Positions 6,125 through 14,527 of a stretch of 18,995 nt of DNA are shown here, in pieces. Position numbers and translations under genes: made by a program. Position 1 is the stretch's first letter; every line of letters begins with the position of its first letter. The notes under the pieces are model-generated. The model was not told where the DNA came from and made no database searches. It saw nothing but the letters and a program-made list of their open reading frames with translations. Where the stretch lies: contig JACPIL010000046.1 of assembly GCA_016188105.1 (NCBI GenBank), positions 1 to 18,995 on the forward strand, read 5' to 3'. Source of the stretch: Candidatus Woesearchaeota archaeon. Lineage in GTDB: Archaea > Nanobdellota > Nanobdellia > Woesearchaeales > GW2011-AR9.

Positions 6125-7257
6125 ATCAAAGGCCAAAACTGCTGATCGTAGCTGATACTTACTATCCAAAAGTAGATGGAACTTTAAAGTTCATCGAAGA
6201 GTTCTTAAAAAGATCACAGGATAGTTTTGAGATCTCCCTTTTAGTTCCAGATTACGGCATCCACAGAGGGAAGAATGTAACTTATCTGAAAATTTCCAAA
6301 ATCCTAAAAATTTCCGGCTACGCCAACTTAAAATTTTCCTTTGCTAATTTTAGTAAGATAAAAAAAGCGATCAAGGATGCAGACCTGGTCTTCATCCAGG
6401 GACCGGCTATGATTGGATATCTAAGCATTTATTACGCCAGGAGGTACGGCAAAAAAACTTTTTTCTATACCCATACCCTCTCTTGGGAATTATTCGAAAA
6501 GTTTTTCCCGAAAATCATCAAAAAGCTGTTTTACAGCCTTATCAAAAAAATGTCTATCGCACTCTATAATCGCTGTGATACGCTTCTTATTCCTTATCAC
6601 GAACTAAAAGAGCAATTGAAAGAAGAAGGGGTAGAGATCGACATTGCTGTAGCCAGGCTTGGGGTGGATATCGAAGTATTTAATCCAGCTCCTGACCGTA
6701 GATTAAGCAAAAAAAATCTCAACATAGACCCCGATAAAAAAGTCATAGGCTATGTAGGGAGAATTTCCAAAGAAAAAAATACCCAGCTGCTGCTAGAAGC
6801 ATTTAAAAAACTGGAAGACCAGGAAAATATTTTCCTGCTTATGGTTGGAGACGGTCCAAAAAAACAAACCGAACAGTTCAAAGAAATAAAAAACTGCAAA
6901 GTGACAGGATTCGTGCACAATGTGCAGGACTATCTGAAAGCTATGGATATTTTTGTCATGCCCAGCTTGACCGAAACAACTTCCTTAGCAACTTTAGAAG
7001 CCATGTCTACCAGTCTGGCAGTTATTGCTACTAGAGTTGGATTCATCAAGAGTTATATCATCAAAAACCACAACGGGCTTTTTTTCCCAAGAAACAGTTC
7101 GGCCATGCTTTCAGTCAAGATATCTAAATTACTGAAAGATCGGGAAATGCGCGAACGTCTCGGCCAGAATGCCAGGAAGACAGTTGCCTATGGATTTTCC
7201 TGGGAAAGATCGATTAACAGAATTAAACGAATCTTGCTGAAGGAATATTATAATTGA
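6121..7257 (+). CDS. GT4-family (group 1) glycosyltransferase
   Basis: A 378-residue GT-B fold glycosyltransferase. The N-terminal acceptor domain begins LLIVADTYYPKVDGTLKFIE, the usual Gly/Pro loop region of GT4 enzymes. The C-terminal nucleotide-sugar domain has VIGYVGRISKEKN, then MVGDGPKK, GFVHNVQDYLKAMDIFVMPS, and the EX7E motif with Glu285 and Glu293 (TETTSLATLEAM). The protein is close to the SQDX/PimB-like glycolipid mannosyl- or sugar-transferases, but donor and acceptor cannot be read from sequence. No transmembrane helix is evident, so it is probably a peripheral membrane enzyme. It is translationally coupled to the PIG-L gene by an ATGA overlap, and its 3' end overlaps the convergent gene by 10 bases. 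Length is normal for the family. Confidence 0.93.
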   Translation: MNQRPKLLIVADTYYPKVDGTLKFIEEFLKRSQDSFEISLLVPDYGIHRGKNVTYLKISKILKISGYANLKFSFANFSKIKKAIKDADLVFIQGPAMIGYLSIYYARRYGKKTFFYTHTLSWELFEKFFPKIIKKLFYSLIKKMSIALYNRCDTLLIPYHELKEQLKEEGVEIDIAVARLGVDIEVFNPAPDRRLSKKNLNIDPDKKVIGYVGRISKEKNTQLLLEAFKKLEDQENIFLLMVGDGPKKQTEQFKEIKNCKVTGFVHNVQDYLKAMDIFVMPSLTETTSLATLEAMSTSLAVIATRVGFIKSYIIKNHNGLFFPRNSSAMLSVKISKLLKDREMRERLGQNARKTVAYGFSWERSINRIKRILLKEYYN

Positions 7258-7583
7258 TTTAACTTTTGTTCCAATTCATTTACTTTTCTTGACATTACTC
7301 TTCCCTGTTCGAAAGAACTTTTCGCAAGAGAACCACTGCCGATAGCCAGATAACAGCTAAGTAATGTAGAAAAAGTATTCTGATCATTTTGCAAGCCTTC
7401 AAAGGTCCAATAACTTAAAAAAACTGCAGCCAAGCCAAAAACAGCCGCAGAAGCATACTCTGCAAGACGTACTCGCCTATAATCTTCTAATAACTGCCTG
7501 GTGGAGCCTAATTCAGTCTTACACCTCTCTCGACAATATCCAGACGGCTGTAAAAACCTTCTTACCTCCCAAATATCCATCAT
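7248..7583 (-). CDS. Small two-helix membrane protein, unrecognised
   Basis: A 111-residue protein with two predicted membrane helices at about 42-62 (EYASAAVFGLAAVFLSYWTF) and 68-88 (TFSTLLSCYLAIGSGSLAK). They are flanked by an N-terminal basic segment with two Cys (YCRERCK) and a C-terminal short coiled-coil-like tail (VMSRKVNELEQKLNQL). Both charged tails lie on the same side, probably cytoplasmic given the Arg/Lys content. No family is recognised. It starts with two consecutive ATGs (complement 7581-7583 and 7578-7580). The TATA-like box about 28 bases upstream supports the first. It is convergent with the glycosyltransferase and overlaps it by 10 bases. Confidence 0.75.
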   Translation of the reverse strand: MMDIWEVRRFLQPSGYCRERCKTELGSTRQLLEDYRRVRLAEYASAAVFGLAAVFLSYWTFEGLQNDQNTFSTLLSCYLAIGSGSLAKSSFEQGRVMSRKVNELEQKLNQL

Positions 7584-7604
7584 AGTATCTACCCTAAAGG
7601 ACTT

Positions 7605-7617
7605 GTTTAAAAATATT
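7605..7617 (-). promoter_or_regulatory. TATA box of the two-helix membrane protein gene
   Basis: On the minus strand this is AATATTTTTAAAC, centred about 28 bases before the ATG at 7583. It predicts a leaderless mRNA. Confidence 0.5.
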
Positions 7618-7657
7618 TCTTAATAAATAACAACATATACTTATATAGGGCATAAGC

Positions 7658-7673
7658 AAAATATTTAAAAAGG
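7658..7673 (+). promoter_or_regulatory. TATA box of the acidic Zn-protein gene
   Basis: AAAATATTTAAAAAGG is centred about 28 bases before the ATG at 7694. The transcript should begin at or next to the start codon. Confidence 0.55.
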
Positions 7674-7693
7674 CAAACTAAAAATTCTTTTCA

Positions 7694-7930
7694 ATGGATA
7701 ACTACGTGTTTGACGAAGACACGGACAGCACAGAAAAAGTCATTGAAGACGGCCTGGAATCTTCTGAAGAAGGTTTCATGCGCGGTTATTCAGATGAAGA
7801 AGAGACAGATGAATGTGCTGAATGTGGCTCCGCAGTAAATGAGGAAAAGAGAGTGGAAAAAGAGGTTGATGGTGAAAAACTAACTTTCTGCTCAGAATCG
7901 TGCGCAGATGAGTTTGAGGAAAATTCGTAA
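7694..7930 (+). CDS. Small acidic TRASH/zinc-ribbon-like protein
   Basis: A 78-residue very acidic protein. The first 40 residues are rich in Asp and Glu and probably disordered. The second half has a metal-binding pattern CAEC (Cys41, Cys44) and then FCSESCADEFEE (Cys66, Cys70). A CxxC pair followed by FCSxxCxxxF is the TRASH or YHS-like treble-clef pattern, used in metal-sensing, ribosome-associated or metallochaperone domains. What it binds is unknown. The acidic tail could contact a basic partner, for example a ribosomal protein; this is inference. It is monocistronic, and its stop lies two bases from the stop of the convergent polX gene. Confidence 0.85.
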   Translation: MDNYVFDEDTDSTEKVIEDGLESSEEGFMRGYSDEEETDECAECGSAVNEEKRVEKEVDGEKLTFCSESCADEFEENS

Positions 7931-7932
7931 AG

Positions 7933-9642
7933 CTATTTTTGAAGAGCTTTTTCAATTTTTCCTAAAGACCAGCAGTTGAGTAGATGCTTCTGTTCTAACC
8001 ATCCTCGCCTAGCCATATTGACGCCAAGAAAATAGTACGGCAGATGGGATAGATGGTGAGCATCAGTACTTAAGGCAAATTTACATCCTGCCTCTAGACC
8101 TGCTTTAATGCTCTCGCCAGGCAGATCCATCCTTTTTGGAGAACTGTTGGCTTCTAAGAAGATATTGTGCTTTTGTGCAGTTTCAAATACTTTATCCAGA
8201 TTCAAGGCAATAGCTTCACGTTCCTGTAATATCCTATCAAAAGGATGTCCCAAAATATTTATTGGATACTTGTTTAAGGCATGACAAACTCTTTTGGTCA
8301 TTTCTTTTTCCTTCATAGTGAGAGCGACATGCACCGAAGCGATTACCACATCCAACTTACTTAATTTCGAAGCAGACAAAGGTAAACTGCCGTCTTTCAA
8401 AATATCGATCTCCACCCCATTAAACACTCTAATCCCGACTTTTTTCTGCACTTTTTCGATCTCTTGCAGATATTTTCCTAATCTCTTCTCCGTAAGCTGG
8501 TTAGTGATGCCAACATGACCAAAATGATCGTTAAAAGACATAAATTTGAAACCTAACTCTTCCGCTTTCTGCGCCATTTCCAGATGGGAGTTATGGCCAT
8601 CACTCCAAGTAGTGTGGTTGTGGAAAACTCCTTTGATATCTTTTGCAGTAACTAATGTGGGCAGTTTACCCTGCCGGGCTGCATATATCTCCCCTTTGTT
8701 TTCCCGTAGCTCAGGTTCAATAAATCGCAAACCAAGCTTCTGATAAACTTCTTCTTGAGATTTGCCGGCAATCTTCTTCTTTGTTTTCAGAGAAAACAAA
8801 CCATACTCGCTCAAGGTCAAACCTTTTTTCAAGGCAATTTTTCGTAATTCTATATTATGCTCCTTGCTGCCGATAAAATATAACAACGCTGAACCAAATT
8901 CATTTTCCTGCACCACACGTAAGTCTACCTGCATACCGTTGCTCAAGCGAATTGAACTTTTAGTCCCACCTTTGGCCAATACTTCGGTAACATCTTTCAT
9001 CTTAGTGAAAACATCCATCACCATCGCCGGCTGAGATGAAACCACTAAAAAGTCTAGATCACCAACTGTCTCCTTTCCTCTCCTATAAGAACCGGCTACT
9101 TCTACTCTTTTGACAAAATCATACCTTGCAAGATTCTTCTTCACCATCTCTACAATAGGAATAGCATGGAGATACAAAAAGCGTGAAGGTCTCTTTTGCA
9201 ACGCTTCGATTCCTTGCAAAAGCAACAGCTCGGTTTTTTCTCCAAAACCAGGCAGCCTGCGAACTTTCTGTTCTCTCAGAGCTTTTTCTAAATCTTCAAC
9301 ATTTTTCACCCGCAAAATATTGTATAAAGCTTTGATCTTCTTCGGTCCCAGATTAGGAATATTATTCAGCCCTTCCACATCAATCTTGATCTCCCGCTTC
9401 AATCGCTCATAATACTTCAGCTTTCCGGTTTCGATGATCTCAGCGATCTTTTCTGCGATATTTCTTCCTACACCTGATATCTCTTCCAACTCTCCTCGTT
9501 CATAGACATCTGCAATATCTTCTGAAAGCGATTCGATGGATTGCGCGGCTCTTCGATAGGCAATCGGCTTAAAAGGTACTTCCTGCAATTCCAGAATGTC
9601 AGCGATATTGTTCAGGATCTTGACGATTAATTGGTTTTTCAT
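7933..9642 (-). CDS. polX: DNA polymerase X family with PHP domain (PolX)
   Basis: Gap-filling DNA repair polymerase with a C-terminal PHP nuclease domain. The chosen start (complement 9640-9642) gives 569 residues, the normal size of PolX. A longer reading to 9843 would run through the divergent NUDIX gene. Residues 1-150 form the 8-kDa and helix-hairpin-helix region (ISGVGRNIAEKI near 55, IPNLGPKKI near 95, RLPGFGEKT near 129). The nucleotidyltransferase signature GSYRRGK is at 184-190, with metal-binding Asp195 and Asp197 in GDLDFLV and Asp240 in VDLRVV, followed by YFIGSKEHNIELR. The PHP domain from about 338 has HNHTTWSDG (His341, His343, Asp348), FNDHFGHVG, GHPFDR, LEANSS and STDAHH, so its metal ligands look intact. 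It probably acts in base excision repair. PolX is patchily distributed in archaea. Confidence 0.96.
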   Translation of the reverse strand: MKNQLIVKILNNIADILELQEVPFKPIAYRRAAQSIESLSEDIADVYERGELEEISGVGRNIAEKIAEIIETGKLKYYERLKREIKIDVEGLNNIPNLGPKKIKALYNILRVKNVEDLEKALREQKVRRLPGFGEKTELLLLQGIEALQKRPSRFLYLHAIPIVEMVKKNLARYDFVKRVEVAGSYRRGKETVGDLDFLVVSSQPAMVMDVFTKMKDVTEVLAKGGTKSSIRLSNGMQVDLRVVQENEFGSALLYFIGSKEHNIELRKIALKKGLTLSEYGLFSLKTKKKIAGKSQEEVYQKLGLRFIEPELRENKGEIYAARQGKLPTLVTAKDIKGVFHNHTTWSDGHNSHLEMAQKAEELGFKFMSFNDHFGHVGITNQLTEKRLGKYLQEIEKVQKKVGIRVFNGVEIDILKDGSLPLSASKLSKLDVVIASVHVALTMKEKEMTKRVCHALNKYPINILGHPFDRILQEREAIALNLDKVFETAQKHNIFLEANSSPKRMDLPGESIKAGLEAGCKFALSTDAHHLSHLPYYFLGVNMARRGWLEQKHLLNCWSLGKIEKALQK

Positions 9643-9669
9643 CTCTTGGTTAGGAATGAAGTAGAAAGA

Positions 9670-9680
9670 ATTTTTATAGG
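9670..9680 (-). promoter_or_regulatory. TATA box of polX
   Basis: On the minus strand this is CCTATAAAAAT, centred about 33 bases before the ATG at 9642. It supports that start, with a leader of only a few bases. Confidence 0.5.
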
Positions 9681-9696
9681 TTTCTGAAACAACAAT

Positions 9697-9710
9697 CCTT
9701 ATTAATAAAT
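9697..9710 (+). promoter_or_regulatory. TATA box of the NUDIX gene
   Basis: CCTTATTAATAAAT is centred about 24 bases before the ATG at 9727. It lies some 20 bases from the oppositely directed polX box, so the two repair-type genes share an 84-base divergent promoter region. Confidence 0.45.
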
Positions 9711-9726
9711 TAATTCTTCCAATTAC

Positions 9727-10203
9727 ATGCCCCACATCCATGAAAAGATCGACTTCACTGCCGAAGTCTTCATTGTCTATCAGAATAAAGTTCTTCTCCG
9801 TCAGCATGACAAATACAAGAAATGGCTCAGTGTGGGCGGCCATATCGAGTTAGACGAAGATCCTAATCAAGCCGCAGTCAGGGAAGTAAAAGAAGAAGTA
9901 GGTCTAGACATTACGCTTCATAATGAACAGAATCTAAGCCTAACAGAAGGAAAGGGATACAAAGAATTGATCCCCCCGCATTTTATGAACATACATAAGA
10001 TCAATGACACCCATCAGCATCTCTCCTTAGTTTTCTTTGGAGTTGCAGAAACAAATCAACTCATTCTTTCAGAAACAGAGAAAAGCGATGGTTGTAAATG
10101 GTTCCTGAAAGAAGAATTAGATGATCCACAATATCAACTCAGTGAAGTCATCAAAAAGTATGCCTGGGCTGCGTTAGAGAAACTTGCAAAAAAATCAGAT
10201 TGA
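9727..10203 (+). CDS. NUDIX hydrolase
   Basis: A 158-residue nucleoside-diphosphate-linked pyrophosphatase. The Nudix box GX5EX7REUXEEXGU is complete at residues 38-60: Gly38, Glu44, then REVKEEVGL at 52-60, with the two metal-binding Glu at 56 and 57. The fold starts with a strand (FTAEVFIVYQNKVLLRQHDK), followed by KWLSVGGHIE. The substrate cannot be named; candidates include oxidised nucleotides, nucleotide sugars or capped RNA. Divergent transcription with polX fits a nucleotide-sanitation role but does not prove it. The last nine bases overlap the 3' end of the convergent gene downstream. Confidence 0.93.
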   Translation: MPHIHEKIDFTAEVFIVYQNKVLLRQHDKYKKWLSVGGHIELDEDPNQAAVREVKEEVGLDITLHNEQNLSLTEGKGYKELIPPHFMNIHKINDTHQHLSLVFFGVAETNQLILSETEKSDGCKWFLKEELDDPQYQLSEVIKKYAWAALEKLAKKSD

Positions 10204-10806
10204 ATCTAACCAAATAGAAACCCAATCTTGCTCTGGTTCTTTAACACCGATCAAACAACCCTCATCATCCATTCTAGAACTGCCAAGAACTTTAGCGCTG
10301 TTGTTAAAAGCTAAAAGAGTAAGATAGGTATAATCTCTCGCTTTCGGCAAACAAAGTTCTTTTCCTTCTGCCGAAATCCCTAGGTAAGAAAAAATGTCTT
10401 CTTTTAATGTTTCATCTTTAGCATTTTTCCGTAACCTAATACCAGGAATAAGCAAACCATTCAAAGCATTATACTGCTTATTCTTTAATTCAATAACACC
10501 ATCACGAACCTCGCTTCTGGCTATATAATCCCATAATCTAGGATTTCCAGAAACGATTTTAGCGCTCCCAAAAGGATATTCCGGCAATCGCGCAATTACA
10601 TCTCCAAGAGTAGGACAAAGATTATTCCATCTTTCAAGAACTCCTGGATATGCCTCCAAATCTTTCAAACGTTTTGCAAAATCAGAAGCACTCATTGGAG
10701 ATCGATGTTCTGATGGTAACAAGGACAATTTTTCTTGTAATTTTCCCCGATAGAAATCATAAGGAAGGACCACTTCTCCAGGGGGATACAAATCTAAATG
10801 GTTCAT
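10195..10806 (-). CDS. Unrecognised 203-aa protein (orphan operon, second gene)
   Basis: I do not recognise this protein. It has 203 residues, no signal peptide, no membrane helix and only two Cys. The middle is mixed alpha/beta (LWDYIARSEVRDGVIELKNK, then LLIPGIRLRKNAKDETLKED) and the C-terminus is strand-rich with an acidic end (EPEQDWVSIWLD). Its ATG overlaps the stop of the gene before it by four bases, so the two are translationally coupled and probably work together. It starts with MNHLDLYPPGEVVLPYDFYR. No better in-frame start is evident upstream. Confidence 0.78.
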   Translation of the reverse strand: MNHLDLYPPGEVVLPYDFYRGKLQEKLSLLPSEHRSPMSASDFAKRLKDLEAYPGVLERWNNLCPTLGDVIARLPEYPFGSAKIVSGNPRLWDYIARSEVRDGVIELKNKQYNALNGLLIPGIRLRKNAKDETLKEDIFSYLGISAEGKELCLPKARDYTYLTLLAFNNSAKVLGSSRMDDEGCLIGVKEPEQDWVSIWLDSI

Positions 10807-11633
10807 TTAGGATCAACTTTATCTTCAAAATCTTTTTTAACAGCTACAAATCTTGCTGAACCATCCATTTCCAAACAACCATACAAGCCTTCCAGAAAAC
10901 CTCTTCTCTCTAAAAATCTGCCTTGCGGCTGGTTAATATCAAGATTATGAAGAGAATGAAAATTAGAAAACATCTCAGTTCCAGATCTATTAGCCAGCTG
11001 CCGAAGATGTGCTTCTGCCGCTTCCATACTCCCAGCTGAACAGATCATCCGCGGATCATCAGCTAATTCCTGCAGGGAGTAATATTTTCCAGAAATTTTT
11101 TCTTTTTCTAGATCAAAATCTCTTACTAAAGCATATCTGGTGGGAAAAACAAATCCTTTCTCTAAATCTGAAAAAGAATATATCTCAATATCGCCAAAAG
11201 GAGTTTTTCCATCTAAAAGAGCATACACTTCTTCATCCTTTAAAGGCAATGCACCATGGCCTTTACCAGAAGCAGGTTTAGTCAGCCCATGATCAGGCAT
11301 AACATCTGCGCTAAGTGGGCTATAATTAATTCCATTTTTAATTCGTTCCGGAGTTAATAAGCCAGCTCCATGAACAGTGATCACGACCTCATTTCCAGCC
11401 CTGCTTCTACCCACAATCTCCTCAGATTGAACTGTAACTGGTACTATCTGCAGCAAACCATCATCAGAAAAAGGAAAATAATTAATCAATTCCGTCATAG
11501 TTAATACCTTACCATACTCCTGTGTTTTTTCTAAAACGGCATCAACATTTATCCCGTAAAATGATTTTGCTACAGCTGTATAGTGCTTTCCCCCTTTAGC
11601 TACAGAAAAAGGATGATCTTGTATTACGAGCAT
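10803..11633 (-). CDS. Unrecognised 276-aa protein (orphan operon, first gene)
   Basis: A 276-residue soluble protein that matches no family I know. Features include a glycine- and histidine-rich middle (VHGAGLLTPERIKNGINYS, then KPASGKGHGALPLKDEEVY) and a strand-rich segment with GDIEIYSFSDLEKGFVFPTR. The C-terminal part is helical (EAAEAHLRQLANR) and ends in basic and acidic residues. Length and codon use look like genuine coding sequence. The promoter TATA box 26 bases before the ATG is shared space with leuS, transcribed divergently. It is followed by the overlapping 203-aa gene, making a two-gene unit. Confidence 0.8.
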   Translation of the reverse strand: MLVIQDHPFSVAKGGKHYTAVAKSFYGINVDAVLEKTQEYGKVLTMTELINYFPFSDDGLLQIVPVTVQSEEIVGRSRAGNEVVITVHGAGLLTPERIKNGINYSPLSADVMPDHGLTKPASGKGHGALPLKDEEVYALLDGKTPFGDIEIYSFSDLEKGFVFPTRYALVRDFDLEKEKISGKYYSLQELADDPRMICSAGSMEAAEAHLRQLANRSGTEMFSNFHSLHNLDINQPQGRFLERRGFLEGLYGCLEMDGSARFVAVKKDFEDKVDPK

Positions 11634-11653
11634 ATTCCAGCCAGAAGATCACC

Positions 11654-11664
11654 TATATATAAAC
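11654..11664 (-). promoter_or_regulatory. TATA box of the orphan two-gene operon
   Basis: On the minus strand this is GTTTATATATA, centred about 26 bases before the ATG at 11633. It is one of the strongest archaeal TATA matches in the window and again predicts a leaderless transcript. Confidence 0.6.
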
Positions 11665-11678
11665 TTTAACTCACATAA

Positions 11679-11690
11679 GTTTTAAAAACC
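11679..11690 (+). promoter_or_regulatory. TATA box of the leuS operon
   Basis: GTTTTAAAAACC is centred about 27 bases before the leuS ATG at 11711. There is no Shine-Dalgarno sequence in the intervening C/T-rich stretch, so the leuS mRNA is predicted to be leaderless. Confidence 0.5.
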
Positions 11691-11710
11691 ATTCTTCCAT
11701 TCTTCCCTGC

Positions 11711-14527
11711 ATGAACGTAGACTGGAATAAGCTTCAACATAAATGGCAAACCCAGTGGGAGAAAGCAGAATTAGGTAAAGCTGCTGTCAACAAAGACAAA
11801 GATAAATTCTTCATGATTTTTGCCTATCCTGGAATATCTGGATTTCTTCATGTAGGACATATGCGCGGTTTCAGCTACACCGATGCTATCTGTCGTTACC
11901 AACGACTTAAAGGAAAAGAAGTCATCTTTCCGATAGGAACGCATGCTTCTGGAAATCAAGCCATCTCCTTTGCCAATAAAGTCAAAAATAAAGATCAGGA
12001 CTGGATAAATTACTTACTTAACAACGGCTGCCCGCAGAAAAAAATCAAAGAGCTTACTACTCCTGAAAAGATTATTGAATATTTTAATGGAGTTTACATC
12101 AACGATTATTGGAAAAAATTCGGCTTTCTCTGCGACTGGGAAAGATTTACCTGCACGACCTTTCCAGATTATGAAAAATTCATCCAATGGCAGTTCAAAA
12201 AATTATTACAGAAAAATCTGCTCATCCAGAAACCATACTTTGCCACTGCCTGCGTCATACACGGTCCAGTAGCAGTTGATCCTTCTGAAACGGATATCTC
12301 TAAAGGTGGAAATGCTGAGAAGAATGAGTATACCTTACTAAAATTCAAATTAGAGCACCAATACCTCGTCGCTGCAACCTTACGCCCAGAAACTATCTAC
12401 GGACAGACTAATCTCTGGGTCAATCCAGAAATCAGATACATCCATGTTGAAGTAGAAGGCGAGGATTGGATCATGGGAAAAGAAGCAGCCGAAAAATTAC
12501 AATATCAAAAAGATGATGTGCTGCTCAAGGAAGATCTCGATATCAAAAAGTTCATCGGAAGAAAAGCCAAAGCTCCGGGAATCGAAAAAGATATCATCAT
12601 CCTTCCGGCAACTTTTGTCGATGCCAATGTGGGAACCGGAATTGTCACCAGCGTTCCCAGCGATGCACCATTTGATTACGTCGCTCTGAAGACTCTTCAG
12701 GAAAATCCACAATTGTGCAAAGCCTACAATCTTAACCCTCAGGAAATAAAAAACATCTCCTTGATTCCCATTATCAAAACCAAAGGTTACAGTAATTTTC
12801 CAGCTAAAGAAACTGTAGAAAGATTGAAGATCAAATCCTTATCTGATCCAAGATTAGAAGAAGCAACTAAAGAAGTATACAAAGCCGGACATCATTCAGG
12901 AGTCATGACCGAAAACTGCGGCAAATATGCAGGCAAAAAAGTTGAAGAAGCAAAAGAACTTATCAAAGCAGAACTTCTGGAATCTGGAAGAGGAGAGGTA
13001 TTCTACGACTTAAGTGAAGAAGTGGTTTGCCGCTGCGGGAACAAAGTCATAATTAAGCGTATAGACGACCAATGGTTCATCCGCTATTCTGATCAGGCCC
13101 TGACCGAACGTAGCAAAGAACACCTTAAAGCGATGAATATTTATCCTAAAGAGTACAAAGAGAATCTTCCTGGCATTTTAGACTGGTTTGCTGACCGAGC
13201 CTGCACCAGATTAGGAAACTGGCTGGGAAGCAAATTTCCTTTCGATGAAAACTGGATCGTCGAACCTATCAGTGATTCAACGTTATATCCGGCGTATTAT
13301 ATTGTCTCCAAGTTCATCAACAATAACACCATTAGTATGCATGATTTAACTGAAGAATTTTTTGATTACGTCTTCCTAGGGATTGGTGAGGGAAAAAAGA
13401 AATGGAAAACCATCCGCGAAGAATTTGAATACTTCTATCCATTAGATATTAATCTAGGTGGAAAAGAACATCAGACCGTGCACTTCCCTGTCTTTATCAT
13501 GAACCATATCGGTATTCTTCCTGCTGACAAATGGCCCAAAGGAATTCTCGTAAACTGGTGGGTCACTGGCAAAGGCGGAAAAATTTCCAAGAGCAAGGGA
13601 GGAGCAGAACCGATACCTAATGCCATGGAAAAATATGGCGTTGACGCCATGAGATTATACTATGCACACATTGGATCACCGCATGTCGATGTAGTCTGGA
13701 CCGAAGAGATAGTATTCAATTACAAAAATGCATTAGAAAGGATTTACAAGTTGGCAGAGGAATTGCGGAAAGCAAACGGCAATAAGAAAGCTGTTGATAA
13801 CTGGCTTTTATCGCGCATGCATGAACATATCAAAGCCTGTAACCAAGCCATGGAGAATTATGGGCTTAGAGATTTGGCTTCTATGGTATATTATTCCATC
13901 TACGATGACTTGAAATGGTACTTGCGCCGAGGCGGAGAGAACAAAAAGGTCATTAATGAAGTACTTACTATTTGGACCAGGCTTATGAATCCCATCACCC
14001 CGCATCTCAGCGAAGAGCTTAACGACAGCAAGGAACTGGTCTCAGCATCATTTTGGCCTAGAGTTGATGAGAAAAAAATCAGCAAGGAAGCAGAAGCAGG
14101 TGAAGAACTAATTAGAACCACACTTGAAGGAATGCGCAATGTATTGAATTTAGCAAAATTGGAAAAAGCAAAAAAATTTACCCTCTTTATTTCAGAAGAT
14201 TGGAATTACGAATTATTTAATCTGGTTTCCAAAGAGATCAAAGTTACCAGGAATGTAGGTGAAATCATGAGACGGGTTTTAGAAGAGGAAAAGATGAAAT
14301 TAAAAGGTAAAGAAGTCAGCAAAATCGTGATGAGTTTATTGAAAGATGTCAGTAAGATACCTTCTCTGGTTACCTCGCAAAAAGAAGAACTAGCCGCCAT
14401 AAAAGAAGCAAGATCATTTTTAGAGAAAGAATTTGAATGTAAAATAGAAATTCTCCGAGCAGAAGAGAGTCAGCATCCTAAAGCACAGTCAGCCATGCCG
14501 GGAAAACCGGGAATATTGGTAGAGTGA
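11711..14527 (+). CDS. leuS: Leucyl-tRNA synthetase, archaeal type
   Basis: Class I synthetase that attaches leucine to tRNA-Leu. At 938 residues it is the usual archaeal/eukaryotic-type length. The HIGH motif appears as HVGH at 47-50 (GFLHVGHMRG) and the KMSKS motif as KISKSKG near 623-629. The CP1 editing domain is present, with the Thr-rich editing element ATLRPETIYGQTNLWV near 220-236 and GTGIVTSVPSDAPFDY near 315. A Cys pair, CRCG, near 437 is typical of this branch. The WFADRACTRLGNW and GGKEHQTVHFPVFIMNH segments belong to the catalytic core, and the anticodon-binding and C-terminal domains follow. It is the first gene of a four-gene run: its TGA overlaps the next ATG by one base (14527). 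Confidence 0.97.
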   Translation: MNVDWNKLQHKWQTQWEKAELGKAAVNKDKDKFFMIFAYPGISGFLHVGHMRGFSYTDAICRYQRLKGKEVIFPIGTHASGNQAISFANKVKNKDQDWINYLLNNGCPQKKIKELTTPEKIIEYFNGVYINDYWKKFGFLCDWERFTCTTFPDYEKFIQWQFKKLLQKNLLIQKPYFATACVIHGPVAVDPSETDISKGGNAEKNEYTLLKFKLEHQYLVAATLRPETIYGQTNLWVNPEIRYIHVEVEGEDWIMGKEAAEKLQYQKDDVLLKEDLDIKKFIGRKAKAPGIEKDIIILPATFVDANVGTGIVTSVPSDAPFDYVALKTLQENPQLCKAYNLNPQEIKNISLIPIIKTKGYSNFPAKETVERLKIKSLSDPRLEEATKEVYKAGHHSGVMTENCGKYAGKKVEEAKELIKAELLESGRGEVFYDLSEEVVCRCGNKVIIKRIDDQWFIRYSDQALTERSKEHLKAMNIYPKEYKENLPGILDWFADRACTRLGNWLGSKFPFDENWIVEPISDSTLYPAYYIVSKFINNNTISMHDLTEEFFDYVFLGIGEGKKKWKTIREEFEYFYPLDINLGGKEHQTVHFPVFIMNHIGILPADKWPKGILVNWWVTGKGGKISKSKGGAEPIPNAMEKYGVDAMRLYYAHIGSPHVDVVWTEEIVFNYKNALERIYKLAEELRKANGNKKAVDNWLLSRMHEHIKACNQAMENYGLRDLASMVYYSIYDDLKWYLRRGGENKKVINEVLTIWTRLMNPITPHLSEELNDSKELVSASFWPRVDEKKISKEAEAGEELIRTTLEGMRNVLNLAKLEKAKKFTLFISEDWNYELFNLVSKEIKVTRNVGEIMRRVLEEEKMKLKGKEVSKIVMSLLKDVSKIPSLVTSQKEELAAIKEARSFLEKEFECKIEILRAEESQHPKAQSAMPGKPGILVE

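Noticed and set aside
7929..7950. Hairpin AAAGCT/AGCTTT at the convergent Zn-protein and polX stops as a bidirectional terminator
   Set aside because: The stem is only six mostly A-T pairs with a ten-base loop, too weak to claim.
9643..9843. N-terminal extension of polX by 67 residues
   Set aside because: It would overlap the 5' end of the NUDIX gene and exceed the usual PolX length. A TATA box fits the start at 9642.
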